From the NCBI RefSeq assembly GCF_001592005.1, contig NZ_BCVZ01000001.1:62001-126000 (forward strand): a stretch of 64,000 bases of DNA, given 5' to 3'. Every line of letters begins with the position of its first letter. Within the stretch, counting starts at the first letter, position 1. Below the pieces are notes generated by a model. The model searched no databases, was not told the DNA's origin, and was given only the letters and a program-made list of their open reading frames with translations. The position numbers and the translations under genes were made by a program. This document shows positions 7,781 through 17,163 of this stretch, in pieces. The DNA is from Bacillus sonorensis NBRC 101234 = KCTC 13918 (GTDB taxonomy: Bacteria; Bacillota; Bacilli; Bacillales; Bacillaceae).

Positions 7781-9028
7781 CTATTGAATTCTGACGCTTC
7801 CGACATATTTATCTTTCCAATACGCGCTTGTCTCCATGTCGGCGGTCGTCACACCAGAGGAAAGGGTGACGAGAACGACCTGGCCGTTGCCGATATAAAT
7901 GGCGGGATGGAGGACGGTCGTTCCTTGGAAGAAAACGAGATCTCCCGGTTCAAGCTCCTGCTTCGTGATCTTTGTGCCTGCTTTGTACTGCTTATCGGCG
8001 TAGCGCGGCAGCTCGATGCCGGCCGCCGTTTTGTACACATACTGGATAAAGCCTGATGTGTCAAAGCCTTCCTGAGGGGTTGTGCCGCCCTTTTTGTAGC
8101 CGACTTCGCCAATATATTGAATGGCTTCGGAAACAATCGGATTGTCCGGCAGCGAGAGATTGTCAAAGCGGCGGATACCCGTGAATTTCTTTTGCCAGTA
8201 TGATGCCGACAAGTAGGAAATCGTCACTTTATCTGAGCGGCTCGCATGAATGAACCTGCCTCCGCCGGCGTAAATGCCGTTATGCGAGATGCCCGGCTTA
8301 TAGGTGTTGCTGAAGAAGATGACATCTCCGGGCTGGATATCCTCCAACTTAACTTTTTTGCCGACTGCCCATTGCTGTTCCGCCGACCTCGGCAAATATA
8401 CACCGAGCGCCTCTCTAAAGACATATTGGGTCAGACCTGAGCAATCAAAGCCGACATCAGGTGAAGCACTTCCAAACACATAAGGAACCCCAACATAATT
8501 CAGCGCTTTTTGAACAACAGGATCTTTTGAAATTTCCGGTTCTTCTGTTATTCGTCTCGCCTGATCATAGGACGAACTCCAATAAGCGCTGCCTTCAAGC
8601 TTTGTAATGGCGACCCCGTTCGATTTCGTGCTGTGGATGATTTGATCCTCTCCTAAATAAATGGCAACATGTGTCGGGCCGTCTGATTCAAGCGCTCCGT
8701 TTTTAAAAAAGACAATATCGCCCTGTTCAAGGTCCTGGCGGTTCACCTTTGTTCCGATCTTTGCCTGCTCCTTTACCGTTCTGGGAAGCGGGATGTCAAG
8801 CGCCTCCTGAAAAACGTACTGAACAAAGCCTGACGGATCAAACCCCTCTTTTGGCGAGGCTCCGCCATACGTGTATTTTTTGCCTTCCAGCTTCTTGGCC
8901 GTTTCGGCAATTGATTCGCCTTTCGTCTGTGGCTTAGCGGCCTTTTCGCCAGGCAAAAATGAAAACATCAAAAACACCGCCATTCCAATAAACATGAGCA
9001 ACTGTTTGTGTGCTGTTTTTTTCTTCAA
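7781..9028 (-). CDS. pgdS: Poly-gamma-glutamate hydrolase PgdS (three NlpC/P60 repeats)
   Basis: Secreted gamma-DL-glutamyl hydrolase that trims and releases poly-gamma-glutamate. A signal peptide covers roughly residues 1-29 (KKKTAHKQLLMFIGMAVFLM). Three NlpC/P60-like repeats follow at about 35-160, 168-288 and 296-415. Only the middle repeat has the catalytic cysteine (GFDCSG, Cys196) with a His at 249 (ISHNG); the first reads GFDPSG and the third GFDTSG, so they are probably binding or structural copies, the same arrangement I recall for B. subtilis PgdS. The start is TTG 9028, about 12 bases after GAGGAGG. A sigma-D-like promoter lies directly upstream. Confidence 0.92.
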   Translation of the reverse strand: MKKKTAHKQLLMFIGMAVFLMFSFLPGEKAAKPQTKGESIAETAKKLEGKKYTYGGASPKEGFDPSGFVQYVFQEALDIPLPRTVKEQAKIGTKVNRQDLEQGDIVFFKNGALESDGPTHVAIYLGEDQIIHSTKSNGVAITKLEGSAYWSSSYDQARRITEEPEISKDPVVQKALNYVGVPYVFGSASPDVGFDCSGLTQYVFREALGVYLPRSAEQQWAVGKKVKLEDIQPGDVIFFSNTYKPGISHNGIYAGGGRFIHASRSDKVTISYLSASYWQKKFTGIRRFDNLSLPDNPIVSEAIQYIGEVGYKKGGTTPQEGFDTSGFIQYVYKTAAGIELPRYADKQYKAGTKITKQELEPGDLVFFQGTTVLHPAIYIGNGQVVLVTLSSGVTTADMETSAYWKDKYVGSVRIQ

Positions 9029-9055
9029 ATGACCTGTTCCTCCTCTTTTTCTCTA

Positions 9056-9081
9056 TCATCGGCGTTTTACTGGGATATTTA
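9056..9081 (-). promoter_or_regulatory. Candidate sigma-D promoter of pgdS
   Basis: On the minus strand TAAA (complement of 9078-9081) is followed after 14 bases by GCCGATGA (complement of 9056-9063), close to the sigma-D pattern TAAA-N15-GCCGATAT. B. subtilis pgdS is known to be sigma-D dependent, which fits. Confidence 0.6.
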
Positions 9082-9440
9082 AGTTCTGACTTTTTCGGCA
9101 TGCAATGCGAAGCAGTGAGAAGAAATGCAGACACTCGAATCATCAGCTTTTATTAACATTCAGGAAAAATCATATTCAGAGGGACATTCGCTGCAGAAGG
9201 TGATATACATGAGGTGTTCGTTTCCATCCCGATTTGTACAACATGAGTGCTCGCAAAAAAGCCGGATTTGGATATGAAGCTGCTGCCGCATTTTCTTCTT
9301 TGATTTGGATGTATATATGTTTGTTTTTTACCCCTTTAAAAGAATACAATAAACATCCTCTTTGACCAACAGCAAAATCCTCCTGAATTTTTATAAAACT
9401 TTTTTCCCTGATTAGCTAAGGAATTAGTCGTTTCTTGCTC
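9082..9440. other. Gene-poor spacer between pgdS and the pgs operon
   Basis: No convincing coding sequence. A 22-codon plus-strand frame at about 9208 has a passable ribosome site (GAAGGTGA) but no other support. The stretch is AT-rich and probably holds upstream control sequence of pgdS. Confidence 0.5.
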
Positions 9441-9480
9441 AAAAAAATAAAGACTGCCGGGATAGGTCCCGGGCAGTCTA
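9441..9480 (-). terminator. Terminator of the pgsBCAE operon
   Basis: On the minus strand AGACTGCCCGGGA pairs with TCCCGGCAGTCT (one bulged base) and is followed by TTATTTTTTT. It lies 26 bases after the pgsE stop. Confidence 0.88.
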
Positions 9481-9506
9481 ATCATGATTCTACAGATTCT
9501 ATTTTA

Positions 9507-9671
9507 TTACTTTCCGCCTGTCGCATTATCTTGCTGATGCACTTTTTCGATTTCTGCTGAAATTTTTGCTTTTTCATCGCTTGACAGTTCATCAGAGTAT
9601 TTAAAAGCGGACATGAATGACATGATCAGAATCAATCCAACAAACGGCCATATCGCTTTCACAATTTTCAT
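9507..9671 (-). CDS. pgsE: PgsE, small membrane protein of the poly-gamma-glutamate system
   Basis: A 54-residue protein beginning MKIVKAIWPFVGLILIMSFM, with one membrane helix and a charged exposed tail (SSDEKAKISAEIEK). Position, size and sequence match PgsE (YwtC) of B. subtilis, which supports polymer production and has been linked to metal-dependent stimulation of the synthase. Its ATG overlaps the pgsA stop (ATGA), so it is translationally coupled as the last gene of the operon; GGAGTG lies upstream of the start. Confidence 0.85.
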   Translation of the reverse strand: MKIVKAIWPFVGLILIMSFMSAFKYSDELSSDEKAKISAEIEKVHQQDNATGGK

Positions 9672-10849
9672 TTGTTTGTCACTCCGTTTTCATTATTTTT
9701 CAGTTTGTCCGTATGATCAACTTCAAATGTTAGCTTTCCGTTTTCCTCTTTCCAGTCAAGGCCTGTTCCTTTGGTTAATTGGCGGAAAATCGCTTCCCGC
9801 TTAATGAAATCGCTCTTGCCCAAAGGCGATGGCGTGGCTTCGCGAATATTAAGAGGCGTCACCTCAAAGCGGCCTTTACCATCGTTCATTAAATGATACT
9901 GAACAAGCGCGCTGTCGCGGGTTCTTGACCATCCTTGGTCAAATACGAAGTTTCCAAGGCTGTAGAAAATCGCTGTGCCATTATATACTTCAATCGGTTC
10001 AAGAACATGGGGATGTGCGCCGAGGATAACGTCTGCACCCGCATCGGCGATCGCTTTTGCCAAATCTCTTTGTCTGTCGTTCGGTTCATTGTCATACTCC
10101 TGTCCCCAGTGAACGTGTACGACGACAAGATCCGCTTTTTTGGAGGCTTCCGCAATCATCGGAATAAAGACTTTCGGGCTTAGCGGCAATACCCCGCCCC
10201 TGTTCTTTTTGGCTGTGAAATTTTTCGTGTAGGTATCTGTAAATCCAAGCGTGGCGATTTTTACGCCGTTAACATTTTGATAAGATACGTGCTGCTTGGC
10301 TTCATCCAGATTTTTGCCTGCGCCCACAATGTCCAGATTCTCTTCTGTAAACTTGTTAAGCGTATCATTCAAACCGTCCTGGCCGTAGTCCATCGCATGG
10401 TTGTTGGCGAAGTTCATCACACTGAAGTTCATATTTTTCAAGGTTTCGACAGACTCTAGATTGGTTTGCAGATGAATATTCTTTTCTGCAGGCTGATAGT
10501 CTTTTTCTTTTGTTGCAGGGTTTTCGAAGTTCCCTGTTATAAAATCTGACACATCAAAATATGGCTTCACATTTTTGAAAACACTTTCCGGACCATGCAG
10601 TTTCGTCACTTTTTCTACATTTCTGCCCATCATGATATCGCCGACAAAGGTGGCTGTCAGTTTGGCATCCTTTTGCTTTGTGATTTGTGAAGGAGTCTTG
10701 GCGCTTCCGAACCAAGTAAAGACAAACATTAAACAAAATATAACAGGCAATGCGATGAGAACATGTTTATGCGTTTTCTTTTTCTCCTGCTTTGTCAGTT
10801 TCAGCAGCTTTTCCTGAAAGTTCAGTTGTTTTTTCATCGTTTTAGACAC
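9668..10849 (-). CDS. pgsA: Poly-gamma-glutamate export/synthase protein PgsA (CapA type)
   Basis: Membrane-anchored protein of the PgsBCA complex needed for polymer elongation and export. A basic N-terminus is followed by one helix at about residues 29-48. The extracytoplasmic CapA domain has metallophosphatase-like motifs: FVGDIMMGRN, NFENP, NNHAMDYG, GAHPHVLEP and SLGNFVFDQ. At 393 residues it is slightly longer than the 380 I recall for B. subtilis. The start lies eight bases after the pgsC stop, and the stop overlaps pgsE. The N-terminal membrane region makes it a transmembrane, outward-facing subunit. Confidence 0.94.
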   Translation of the reverse strand: MSKTMKKQLNFQEKLLKLTKQEKKKTHKHVLIALPVIFCLMFVFTWFGSAKTPSQITKQKDAKLTATFVGDIMMGRNVEKVTKLHGPESVFKNVKPYFDVSDFITGNFENPATKEKDYQPAEKNIHLQTNLESVETLKNMNFSVMNFANNHAMDYGQDGLNDTLNKFTEENLDIVGAGKNLDEAKQHVSYQNVNGVKIATLGFTDTYTKNFTAKKNRGGVLPLSPKVFIPMIAEASKKADLVVVHVHWGQEYDNEPNDRQRDLAKAIADAGADVILGAHPHVLEPIEVYNGTAIFYSLGNFVFDQGWSRTRDSALVQYHLMNDGKGRFEVTPLNIREATPSPLGKSDFIKREAIFRQLTKGTGLDWKEENGKLTFEVDHTDKLKNNENGVTNK

Positions 10850-10857
10850 ACCTAACT

Positions 10858-11307
10858 TTAGATTAGATAGTAAGCATACATAATCACGAATGTTGCTCCG
10901 CTTAATAAAAGCGTACTTCCGAGCGTAATGGTTAATCCTTGACGTTGGATGGTATTGGCGATCAGACCCGGTACGATGATACCGATTCCCCTGAATTCCG
11001 CAATCTCAAACGGCATCACCGGATAGATGAAATCGAACCCGATTTTCAGGAGAATCCCCGTGATCAGCATAGCTGCGAATTTTCTGCGTCCGTAAAGAAT
11101 CATGATTTTTGACAGTCCGTATTTTACAATCACATAAGTCAACAGGCTGACAAAAAGGACCAACAGCATGAAAATCGGCTGGTTAAATACAAGTCCCAAA
11201 TAGCCCGGTACGACAAGTCCCGCCGGTACAATCCCCGTTTTTTCCGCGAAAATCAAACTGAGTAAGACACCTAAAATGAGGGCGATATATAAATCTGATC
11301 CAAACAT
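10858..11307 (-). CDS. pgsC: Poly-gamma-glutamate synthase subunit PgsC
   Basis: Integral membrane subunit of 149 residues, the normal family length, with four to five predicted helices and little soluble sequence. It partners with PgsB to give the ATP-dependent glutamate ligase activity. It begins MFGSDLYIALILGVLLSLIF and is spaced 15 bases after pgsB. Homology to CapC is supported by the segments VPGYLGL and IVPGLIAN. Confidence 0.94.
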   Translation of the reverse strand: MFGSDLYIALILGVLLSLIFAEKTGIVPAGLVVPGYLGLVFNQPIFMLLVLFVSLLTYVIVKYGLSKIMILYGRRKFAAMLITGILLKIGFDFIYPVMPFEIAEFRGIGIIVPGLIANTIQRQGLTITLGSTLLLSGATFVIMYAYYLI

Positions 11308-11322
11308 TGTGTTTTCTTCCTC

Positions 11323-12504
11323 CTAGCTAACGAGCTGTTTAATCTTGTAATCTTGTATTTTTTCGATGAGAGGCTCCGCTGCTCCGTGGATATTTCCGAT
11401 TCCGTATACCACACGGCCCTCTAATTTGTTTTTCAGCATGAACATAATTTCTTCCGTCGTTTTGTGCTCAAAATCAAACAGCTTGTCCGCAGGAATTTTG
11501 CCTGCTTCATATGCTTTGACGATTGGCTCTGTCGTTTCTCCAATCAGCACAAGTTCACTTGCTTCAATATAAGGAAGGACATCGTTTGCAAACTGCTGTG
11601 TCCTGTCCACCCTGTCGGCGCGGCAGTTCATAATAATGATCGGCTGATCTGTCGGATAGCCCATTTCTTTCACGCGTTTCCATATGTTTAACGTAGAAGC
11701 TGCGTCATTTGCCGCAAAACCGTTAACAAAATGGCCCGGATTTTTGGCGTTCATCAGCGGCAGAACCCTCATTGCTCCTGGATCTGGCGGCGCATTCAGC
11801 ATGCCTTTAAAAGCGGTTTCTTCATCAATTCCCAAGGCCTGCGCAACGCCGAGGGCGAGCGACGCATTGTCCGGAAACACCATATACTCAAACTGGCGGA
11901 GGTATTCATCAGATATTTTGGAGTTATCCGCAATAATGACTTTGGTGTTCCGTTCTTTGGCAACTTGTTTAAAGAAATCTGTATACTCGCTATCCGTAAT
12001 GACCAGGTGGCCGTTATAAGGAATCGTTGCCGTGAAAGCTTCAGCGATTTCATCCAAAGTCGGCCCCATGACATCCATGTGATCTTCAAGCACATTTACG
12101 ATCACGCCGATATTAGCCTGAAGTAATTCTTCCTGAAAGATGATTTGGTAATCAGGATTAACGGCCATACACTCACTGACGATCGCATTGGCTCCTCTTT
12201 CCACCGTCTCTTTCATGACTTCCTTTTGCTCTCCGATGTTCGGCCCTTGAGGCTTTCTTTTAATCGGCTTTTCCTCCGGTGTGTCCCAATAAATCATCCT
12301 TGCATCAGTCCCGGTGGTCTTTCCTACTGTTTTGTACCCTGCTTCAATTAATATCCCTGTTGTCAGTCTTGTCACCGTGGACTTTCCGCGTATCCCGTTG
12401 ATGTTCACTCGGACCGGAAGCGCATCGATGTTTTGCTGATGGCGCCTCTTTTCATAAATGCCGATCCCAACAACGACCACACAGGCTAATAGCATTACCC
12501 ACAT
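11323..12504 (-). CDS. pgsB: Poly-gamma-glutamate ligase PgsB (CapB type)
   Basis: Amide ligase of the Mur-ligase superfamily that activates and polymerises glutamate with ATP. An N-terminal helix (WVMLLACVVVVGIGIY) is followed by the ATP-binding loop GIRGKST at residues 37-43 and by SECMAVNP and NVLEDHMDVMG, conserved in CapB proteins. The frame can be opened at 12552, but ATG 12504 follows AAGGAGATG and gives 393 residues, exactly the B. subtilis length. It is the first gene of pgsBCAE. The sequence is closest, from memory, to B. licheniformis PgsB. Confidence 0.96.
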   Translation of the reverse strand: MWVMLLACVVVVGIGIYEKRRHQQNIDALPVRVNINGIRGKSTVTRLTTGILIEAGYKTVGKTTGTDARMIYWDTPEEKPIKRKPQGPNIGEQKEVMKETVERGANAIVSECMAVNPDYQIIFQEELLQANIGVIVNVLEDHMDVMGPTLDEIAEAFTATIPYNGHLVITDSEYTDFFKQVAKERNTKVIIADNSKISDEYLRQFEYMVFPDNASLALGVAQALGIDEETAFKGMLNAPPDPGAMRVLPLMNAKNPGHFVNGFAANDAASTLNIWKRVKEMGYPTDQPIIIMNCRADRVDRTQQFANDVLPYIEASELVLIGETTEPIVKAYEAGKIPADKLFDFEHKTTEEIMFMLKNKLEGRVVYGIGNIHGAAEPLIEKIQDYKIKQLVS

Positions 12505-12553
12505 TGTTTGTCTACATCTCCTTCTTGGAATCTGATATGTAAATTCATTCATC

Positions 12554-12581
12554 AGTATATAGGTTCAATATGAAATCACAA
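12554..12581 (-). promoter_or_regulatory. Candidate sigma-A promoter of pgsBCAE
   Basis: On the minus strand TTGTGA (complement of 12576-12581), a 16-base spacer and TATACT (complement of 12554-12559). The start of transcription would fall near 12547, which excludes the longer PgsB start at 12552. Confidence 0.5.
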
Positions 12582-13328
12582 TCGGCATTATGTAACAGAA
12601 AGCGACTTTATTTTCTGTGACAAAGATCATCTCATCTAAGATACTAATACCTATCATCGTGTTGATAATTTTGGAAATCGACAGTTCTTATCTCTCACTT
12701 ATTTTTCAACACATTTTAAAGAAACCGTTTTCAAAAATACGCACATTTCATTTTGTACTTTTCTGCCTATATTTGATGAAAGGTGTAAAGATACATCGGT
12801 CATCAATCTTTATATCCCCGGTATTTCCCCAACAGACGGGAAAATATCTGGTGCTCGCGCTTATGATTGGTGTTTTTCAAATTGTTCGGACGGGTTAAAA
12901 AGTCATCCATTATGGAGAATAAAAATAAAGTCGTCCCATGACATTGAGACTATATCTCAAAAACGCAAAATCCCTTTCTCCAATGAGCGGGATTCATTAA
13001 CAAATCCAAGCAATTTTTGAGGCGATCGATTCATCTCGTTTTATCGGTTTTTAGGTTATAATCCTAAGATTTAAATGGGCATTAAATTTTATTATCTATA
13101 ATTCATCAAACTTTAACATTTTTAATTTTTCTTACTATTCATTTTGTTTATAAGTTCAAATAAATGTTGATTATTGCATAAGCATTTCTTCATAATATCC
13201 AATTACATGAGATTATTAGTGATCTGTTTCTTCTATATAACCCTTCGTATGTATTTTCCCGGACATGCAGGTTCCCTTGCGTTTTTTTATCTGTTACCGG
13301 TAAAGCTGCACATGTAGAAATTTTTTTA
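12582..13328. other. Long AT-rich control region between pgsB and rbsR
   Basis: About 750 bases with no gene I can support. It holds the far-upstream sequence of pgsB, where regulators such as DegU and SwrA are known to act in B. subtilis, and a cre-like site at 12720-12733. Short hydrophobic frames here lack ribosome sites. Confidence 0.5.
12720..12733. promoter_or_regulatory. cre-like site upstream of pgsB
   Basis: AGAAACCGTTTTCA matches the cre consensus TGWNANCGNTNWCA at all but the first base. It lies about 170 bases upstream of the proposed pgs promoter. Function is uncertain. Confidence 0.3.
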
Positions 13329-13374
13329 TTGTCAATTATGCAGGGCCATGATACTCTTTATGTAAACGGTTACA
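13329..13374 (+). promoter_or_regulatory. Promoter and cre site of the ribose operon
   Basis: TTGTCA (13329-13334) can pair with an ATACT-type -10 box at about 13351-13358. TGTAAACGGTTACA (13361-13374) is a perfect, near-palindromic cre sequence just downstream, where CcpA would block transcription in the presence of glucose; RbsR may use the same LacI-type site. Confidence 0.8.
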
Positions 13375-13396
13375 CACAGGAGGGGGGAATTCTTCG

Positions 13397-14386
13397 TTGG
13401 TCACGATCAAGGACGTCGCGCTCGCTGCCAAAGTATCCGTCGCCACGGTTTCCCGCGTTTTAAACGAAACGGGATATGTACATGAGGATACGAAGACCCG
13501 CGTGCTAAAAGCGATGGAACAGCTGAATTACCACCCGAATGAAGTAGCCAGATCTCTCTATAAGAGAGAGTCGCGGCTGATCGGACTGCTGCTGCCTGAT
13601 ATTACAAACCCATTTTTCCCGCAGCTGGCCAGAGGCGTCGAAGATGAAATCCATCAGAACGGCTTTCGTCTTATATTCGGCAACAGTGATGAAAATCTTG
13701 ATAAAGAACTTGACTATCTGCAAACATTTAAACAAAATCACGTCGTCGGAGTGATTTCGGCCACAAATGATCCAGGTTCTGCGAATTACAAACATTTATC
13801 AATGCCGATTGTCTTCCTTGACAGAACCGGAGAACATGCGCCATCTGTTTTTGCGGACGGCAGAGAAGGCGGCCGGATTGCCGCTTTAGAAATCATCCAA
13901 AGAAACTCAAAGAGAATCACGCTTATGAAAGGACCTGGCCACTTGCAGACGGCAAGAGACCGGTTTAACGGGGCTCTTGAGATTTTAAGCGGAGCTGATG
14001 TTGACTTTCATGTCATGTCGACCGAGACGTTTTCTTTTCGGGAAGCGCAAAAGCGGGCTGAGGAGTTATTTTCTTTGTACCCAGAGACTGACGGCGTTAT
14101 CGCAAGCAATGATATTGTGGCAACAGCCGTTTTGCATGAAGCGTTAAAACGGAAGATCAACGTTCCGGACGATTTGCAAATTATCGGTTTTGACGATATT
14201 CCGCAAAGCGAATTGCTGTTCCCTTCCCTGTCGACAATCAGGCAGCCCGCTTATGAAATGGGAAAAGAAGCGGCAAAATTGCTGCTGGCATTAATGAAAA
14301 ACGAAAATATTGAACAATCGGCGGTGCAAATGCCGGTGACCTTTATTGAAAGACAAACGACAAGAAAGGTTGATGACAATGAGTAA
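13397..14386 (+). CDS. rbsR: Ribose operon repressor RbsR (LacI family)
   Basis: Repressor of 329 residues with the LacI helix-turn-helix TIKDVALAAKVSVATVSRVL at residues 3-22, the DITNPFF motif of the effector-binding core, and IIGFDDIPQS in the C-terminal lobe. The start codon is TTG 13397, preceded by ACAGGAGGGGGG. First gene of rbsRKDACB, in the B. subtilis order. The stop overlaps the start of rbsK by eight bases. Probably relieves repression when ribose is present. Confidence 0.93.
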   Translation: MVTIKDVALAAKVSVATVSRVLNETGYVHEDTKTRVLKAMEQLNYHPNEVARSLYKRESRLIGLLLPDITNPFFPQLARGVEDEIHQNGFRLIFGNSDENLDKELDYLQTFKQNHVVGVISATNDPGSANYKHLSMPIVFLDRTGEHAPSVFADGREGGRIAALEIIQRNSKRITLMKGPGHLQTARDRFNGALEILSGADVDFHVMSTETFSFREAQKRAEELFSLYPETDGVIASNDIVATAVLHEALKRKINVPDDLQIIGFDDIPQSELLFPSLSTIRQPAYEMGKEAAKLLLALMKNENIEQSAVQMPVTFIERQTTRKVDDNE

Positions 14387-15260
14387 CATATGCGTGATCG
14401 GCAGCTCTTCAATGGATTTGGTCGTCACATCGCAAAAACGGCCGAAAGCCGGAGAAACGGTGCTTGGAGATTCCTTTAAAACCGTGCCGGGCGGAAAGGG
14501 GGCAAACCAAGCCGTCGCGGCGGCAAGGCTTGGCGCGGAAGTGCACATGATCGGCTGTGTAGGTGATGATCATTACGGAAAAGCCATTCTCGCCAATTTG
14601 AAAGCGAACGATGTTTTGACAGACTATGTGGAACCGGTTACAGATACAGAAAGCGGGACAGCTCACATCGTGCTGGCCGACGGAGACAACAGTATCATCG
14701 TCGTCAAAGGTGCAAACGACCATGTAACGCCTGAATATGTCGAACGGGCGCTGCCAGCCATTGAGCGGGCGGATATCGTGATGATTCAACAGGAAATTCC
14801 CGAAGACACAGTCGATTACGTAAGCAGGCTGTGCAAAACGCTCGGCACCCCCCTGCTGCTGAATCCGGCTCCAGCCCGGCCGCTTAGCAAAGCAACAATC
14901 GAAAACGCGGCTTACATTACGCCGAATGAACACGAAGCCTCCGTTTTGTTTCAAGGCCTTTCCCGTGAAGAAGCGTTACAACGGTTCCCGGAAAAGCTGT
15001 TTATCACAGAAGGCAAAAACGGCGTCCGCTTCCATAACGGGACAGAAGAAAGGCTCATCCCTTCTTTTCCGGTAAAAGCAGTAGACACGACAGGAGCCGG
15101 GGACACCTTTAATGCCGGATTGGCTGTTGCTCTTTCAGAAGGCGGGGATATTGAATCGGCCCTGCGCTTTGCCAACCGGGCAGCCTCACTTTCAGTGCTG
15201 AAATTCGGCGCACAAGGCGGCATGCCGAAACGGGCGGAAGTGGAGCGTGCGCTCTCATGA
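14379..15260 (+). CDS. rbsK: Ribokinase RbsK
   Basis: PfkB-family kinase that phosphorylates D-ribose to ribose 5-phosphate in the cytoplasm. N-terminal signature GGKGANQAVAAARLGA; C-terminal signature DTTGAGDTFNAG with the catalytic Asp. ATG 14379 has AAAGG nine bases upstream and gives 293 residues, the B. subtilis length; the alternatives at 14346 and 14373 are worse placed. Overlaps rbsR and is coupled to rbsD by an ATGA overlap. Confidence 0.95.
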   Translation: MSNICVIGSSSMDLVVTSQKRPKAGETVLGDSFKTVPGGKGANQAVAAARLGAEVHMIGCVGDDHYGKAILANLKANDVLTDYVEPVTDTESGTAHIVLADGDNSIIVVKGANDHVTPEYVERALPAIERADIVMIQQEIPEDTVDYVSRLCKTLGTPLLLNPAPARPLSKATIENAAYITPNEHEASVLFQGLSREEALQRFPEKLFITEGKNGVRFHNGTEERLIPSFPVKAVDTTGAGDTFNAGLAVALSEGGDIESALRFANRAASLSVLKFGAQGGMPKRAEVERALS

Positions 15261-15652
15261 AAAAACACGGCATATTAAACAGCCATATCGCTAAAGTGCT
15301 GGCCGACCTCGGGCATACCGACACGATCGTCATCGCAGACGCCGGGCTGCCCGTGCCGCCAGGGGTTCCGAAAATCGATTTGGCTTTGACATTGGGAACG
15401 CCCGGCTTTAAAGACATCACAAAGTTGATCGCCGAAGAGATGGTCGTTGAAAAGGTAACCGCCGCCACAGAAATTCATACAGGCAACCCGGAGCAAGCCG
15501 AGTTTTTAAGGAAGCTATTTTCCAAACAGCCCATTGAATATATCCCGCACGAAGCATTTAAAGAAGCAGCAAAGCGGGCAAAAACGGTGATTCGCACCGG
15601 TGAAGCGACGCCTTTTGCAAACTGTATATTGCATGCCGGGGTGATTTTTTAA
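15257..15652 (+). CDS. rbsD: D-ribose pyranase RbsD
   Basis: Catalyses exchange between the pyranose and furanose forms of ribose so that it can be used by RbsK. 131 residues, the family length, with the conserved N-terminal [20 protein letters not shown] (catalytic His near residue 20) and the C-terminal [18 protein letters not shown]. Start overlaps the rbsK stop. Confidence 0.95.
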   Translation: MKKHGILNSHIAKVLADLGHTDTIVIADAGLPVPPGVPKIDLALTLGTPGFKDITKLIAEEMVVEKVTAATEIHTGNPEQAEFLRKLFSKQPIEYIPHEAFKEAAKRAKTVIRTGEATPFANCILHAGVIF

Positions 15653-15680
15653 ATGTTCATCTGGAAAGAAGGTGCAGCCT

Positions 15681-17162
15681 ATGCATATTGAAATGAAAGA
15701 CATCTATAAGGCATTTGGTCAAAATCGGGTGTTATCCGGTGTTTCTTTCGAGCTTAAAGAAGGCGAAGTTCATGCCCTGATGGGAGAAAACGGCGCTGGT
15801 AAATCGACCTTAATGAATCTATTAACCGGCCTTTATAAACTTGACAGCGGAATCATAAAAATCGACGGACGGGAAATGTATTTTTCCGGACCGAAAGAAG
15901 CTGAACAAAACGGAATTGCCTTCATCCATCAGGAGCTGAATATTTGGCCTGAGATGACCGTGTTGGAAAATCTCTTTATCGGCCGGGAGATGTCTTCAAA
16001 ACTTGGTTTTTTAAATACTAAAAAAATGAAAGCGCTCGCAAAAGAGCAGTTTGAAAAACTCTCAGTCTCCATCTCTCTTGAAAAAGAAGCCGGGCTCTGC
16101 TCCGTGGGCCAGCAGCAAATGATTGAAATCGCCAAAGCGCTCATGACCGATGCAAAAGTGATAATTATGGATGAGCCGACAGCGGCTCTAACGGATAGAG
16201 AGATTAACAAATTGTTCGGGGTCATTGCCGCATTAAAGAAAAACGGCGTTTCCATCGTCTATATTTCCCACCGCATGGAAGAAATTTTTGAAATCTGCGA
16301 CAGGATTACGGTAATGCGCGATGGAAAAACGATCGACACGACAAACATCCCTGATACCGATTTTCATGAAGTCGTCAAAAAGATGGTCGGCCGGGAGCTG
16401 ACAGAACGCTATCCTGAACGGCATCCAAAGCCCGGCCCAATTGTTCTTGAGGTCAAAAACGCGTCTAAAAAAGGCGTATTTGAACATGTCGGCTTTCAAG
16501 TACGGGCCGGGGAAATCGTCGGCGTATCGGGACTGATGGGCGCAGGGCGCACGGAAATCATGAGAGCCATTTTCGGCCTTGATCCGCTCGACTCGGGAGA
16601 TATTTTCATCAACGGCAAAAAAGCGGTCATTAAAAAACCTGGCGATGCTTTGCAAAAAGGCATTGGGTTTATTACTGAAAACCGGAAGGACGAAGGGCTC
16701 GTCCTCGACGCCTCGATTCGGGAGAATATCGCCCTTCCGAATCTCACCAGCTTTTCTCCTAGAGGCTGGATCGATCACAAAAGCGAGCTGGAATTCGTTG
16801 ACCTTTTGCTCAAGCGGCTGATGATCAAAACGGCATCGACTGAAACGCACGTCCGCAGCCTTTCAGGAGGAAACCAGCAAAAAGCGGTCATCGCCAAATG
16901 GATCGGCATCGGACCAAAAGTGCTGATTTTGGATGAGCCGACGCGTGGCGTTGATGTGGGTGCAAAAAGGGAAATTTACCAGCTGATGAATGAGCTGACA
17001 GACCGCGGCGTCGCAATCCTGATGGTCTCCTCAGAGCTTCCCGAGATTCTCGGAATGAGCGACCGCGTGCTTGTGATCCATGAAGGAAAGCTGAGCGGGG
17101 AATTATCGGGGCATGATGCCACACAAGAACGAATTATGACACTTGCTACAGGAGGGCTGTAA
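15681..17162 (+). CDS. rbsA: Ribose ABC transporter ATPase RbsA
   Basis: Tandem ATP-binding subunit of the ribose importer. First cassette: Walker [10 protein letters not shown] near residue 37, Walker [10 protein letters not shown]. Second cassette: degenerate Walker [10 protein letters not shown], signature LSGGNQQK, Walker [14 protein letters not shown] 15681, after GAAGGTG, gives 493 residues, identical to B. subtilis; an upstream in-frame ATG at 15672 is too close to that ribosome site. The stop is followed at once by rbsC. Confidence 0.96.
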   Translation: MHIEMKDIYKAFGQNRVLSGVSFELKEGEVHALMGENGAGKSTLMNLLTGLYKLDSGIIKIDGREMYFSGPKEAEQNGIAFIHQELNIWPEMTVLENLFIGREMSSKLGFLNTKKMKALAKEQFEKLSVSISLEKEAGLCSVGQQQMIEIAKALMTDAKVIIMDEPTAALTDREINKLFGVIAALKKNGVSIVYISHRMEEIFEICDRITVMRDGKTIDTTNIPDTDFHEVVKKMVGRELTERYPERHPKPGPIVLEVKNASKKGVFEHVGFQVRAGEIVGVSGLMGAGRTEIMRAIFGLDPLDSGDIFINGKKAVIKKPGDALQKGIGFITENRKDEGLVLDASIRENIALPNLTSFSPRGWIDHKSELEFVDLLLKRLMIKTASTETHVRSLSGGNQQKAVIAKWIGIGPKVLILDEPTRGVDVGAKREIYQLMNELTDRGVAILMVSSELPEILGMSDRVLVIHEGKLSGELSGHDATQERIMTLATGGL

Positions 17163-17163
17163 T

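Noticed and set aside
9208-9276. 22-codon frame with a GAAGGTGA ribosome-like site upstream of pgdS
   Set aside because: Too short and without terminator, conservation or recognisable features to support it.
12617-12898. 93-codon hydrophobic frame in the pgsB-rbsR space
   Set aside because: No ribosome site, low-complexity AT-rich sequence, and it overlaps probable pgs control DNA.
12968-12996. AATCCC/GGGATT stem in the pgsB-rbsR space
   Set aside because: Only six paired bases with a long loop and no T-run; likely chance.
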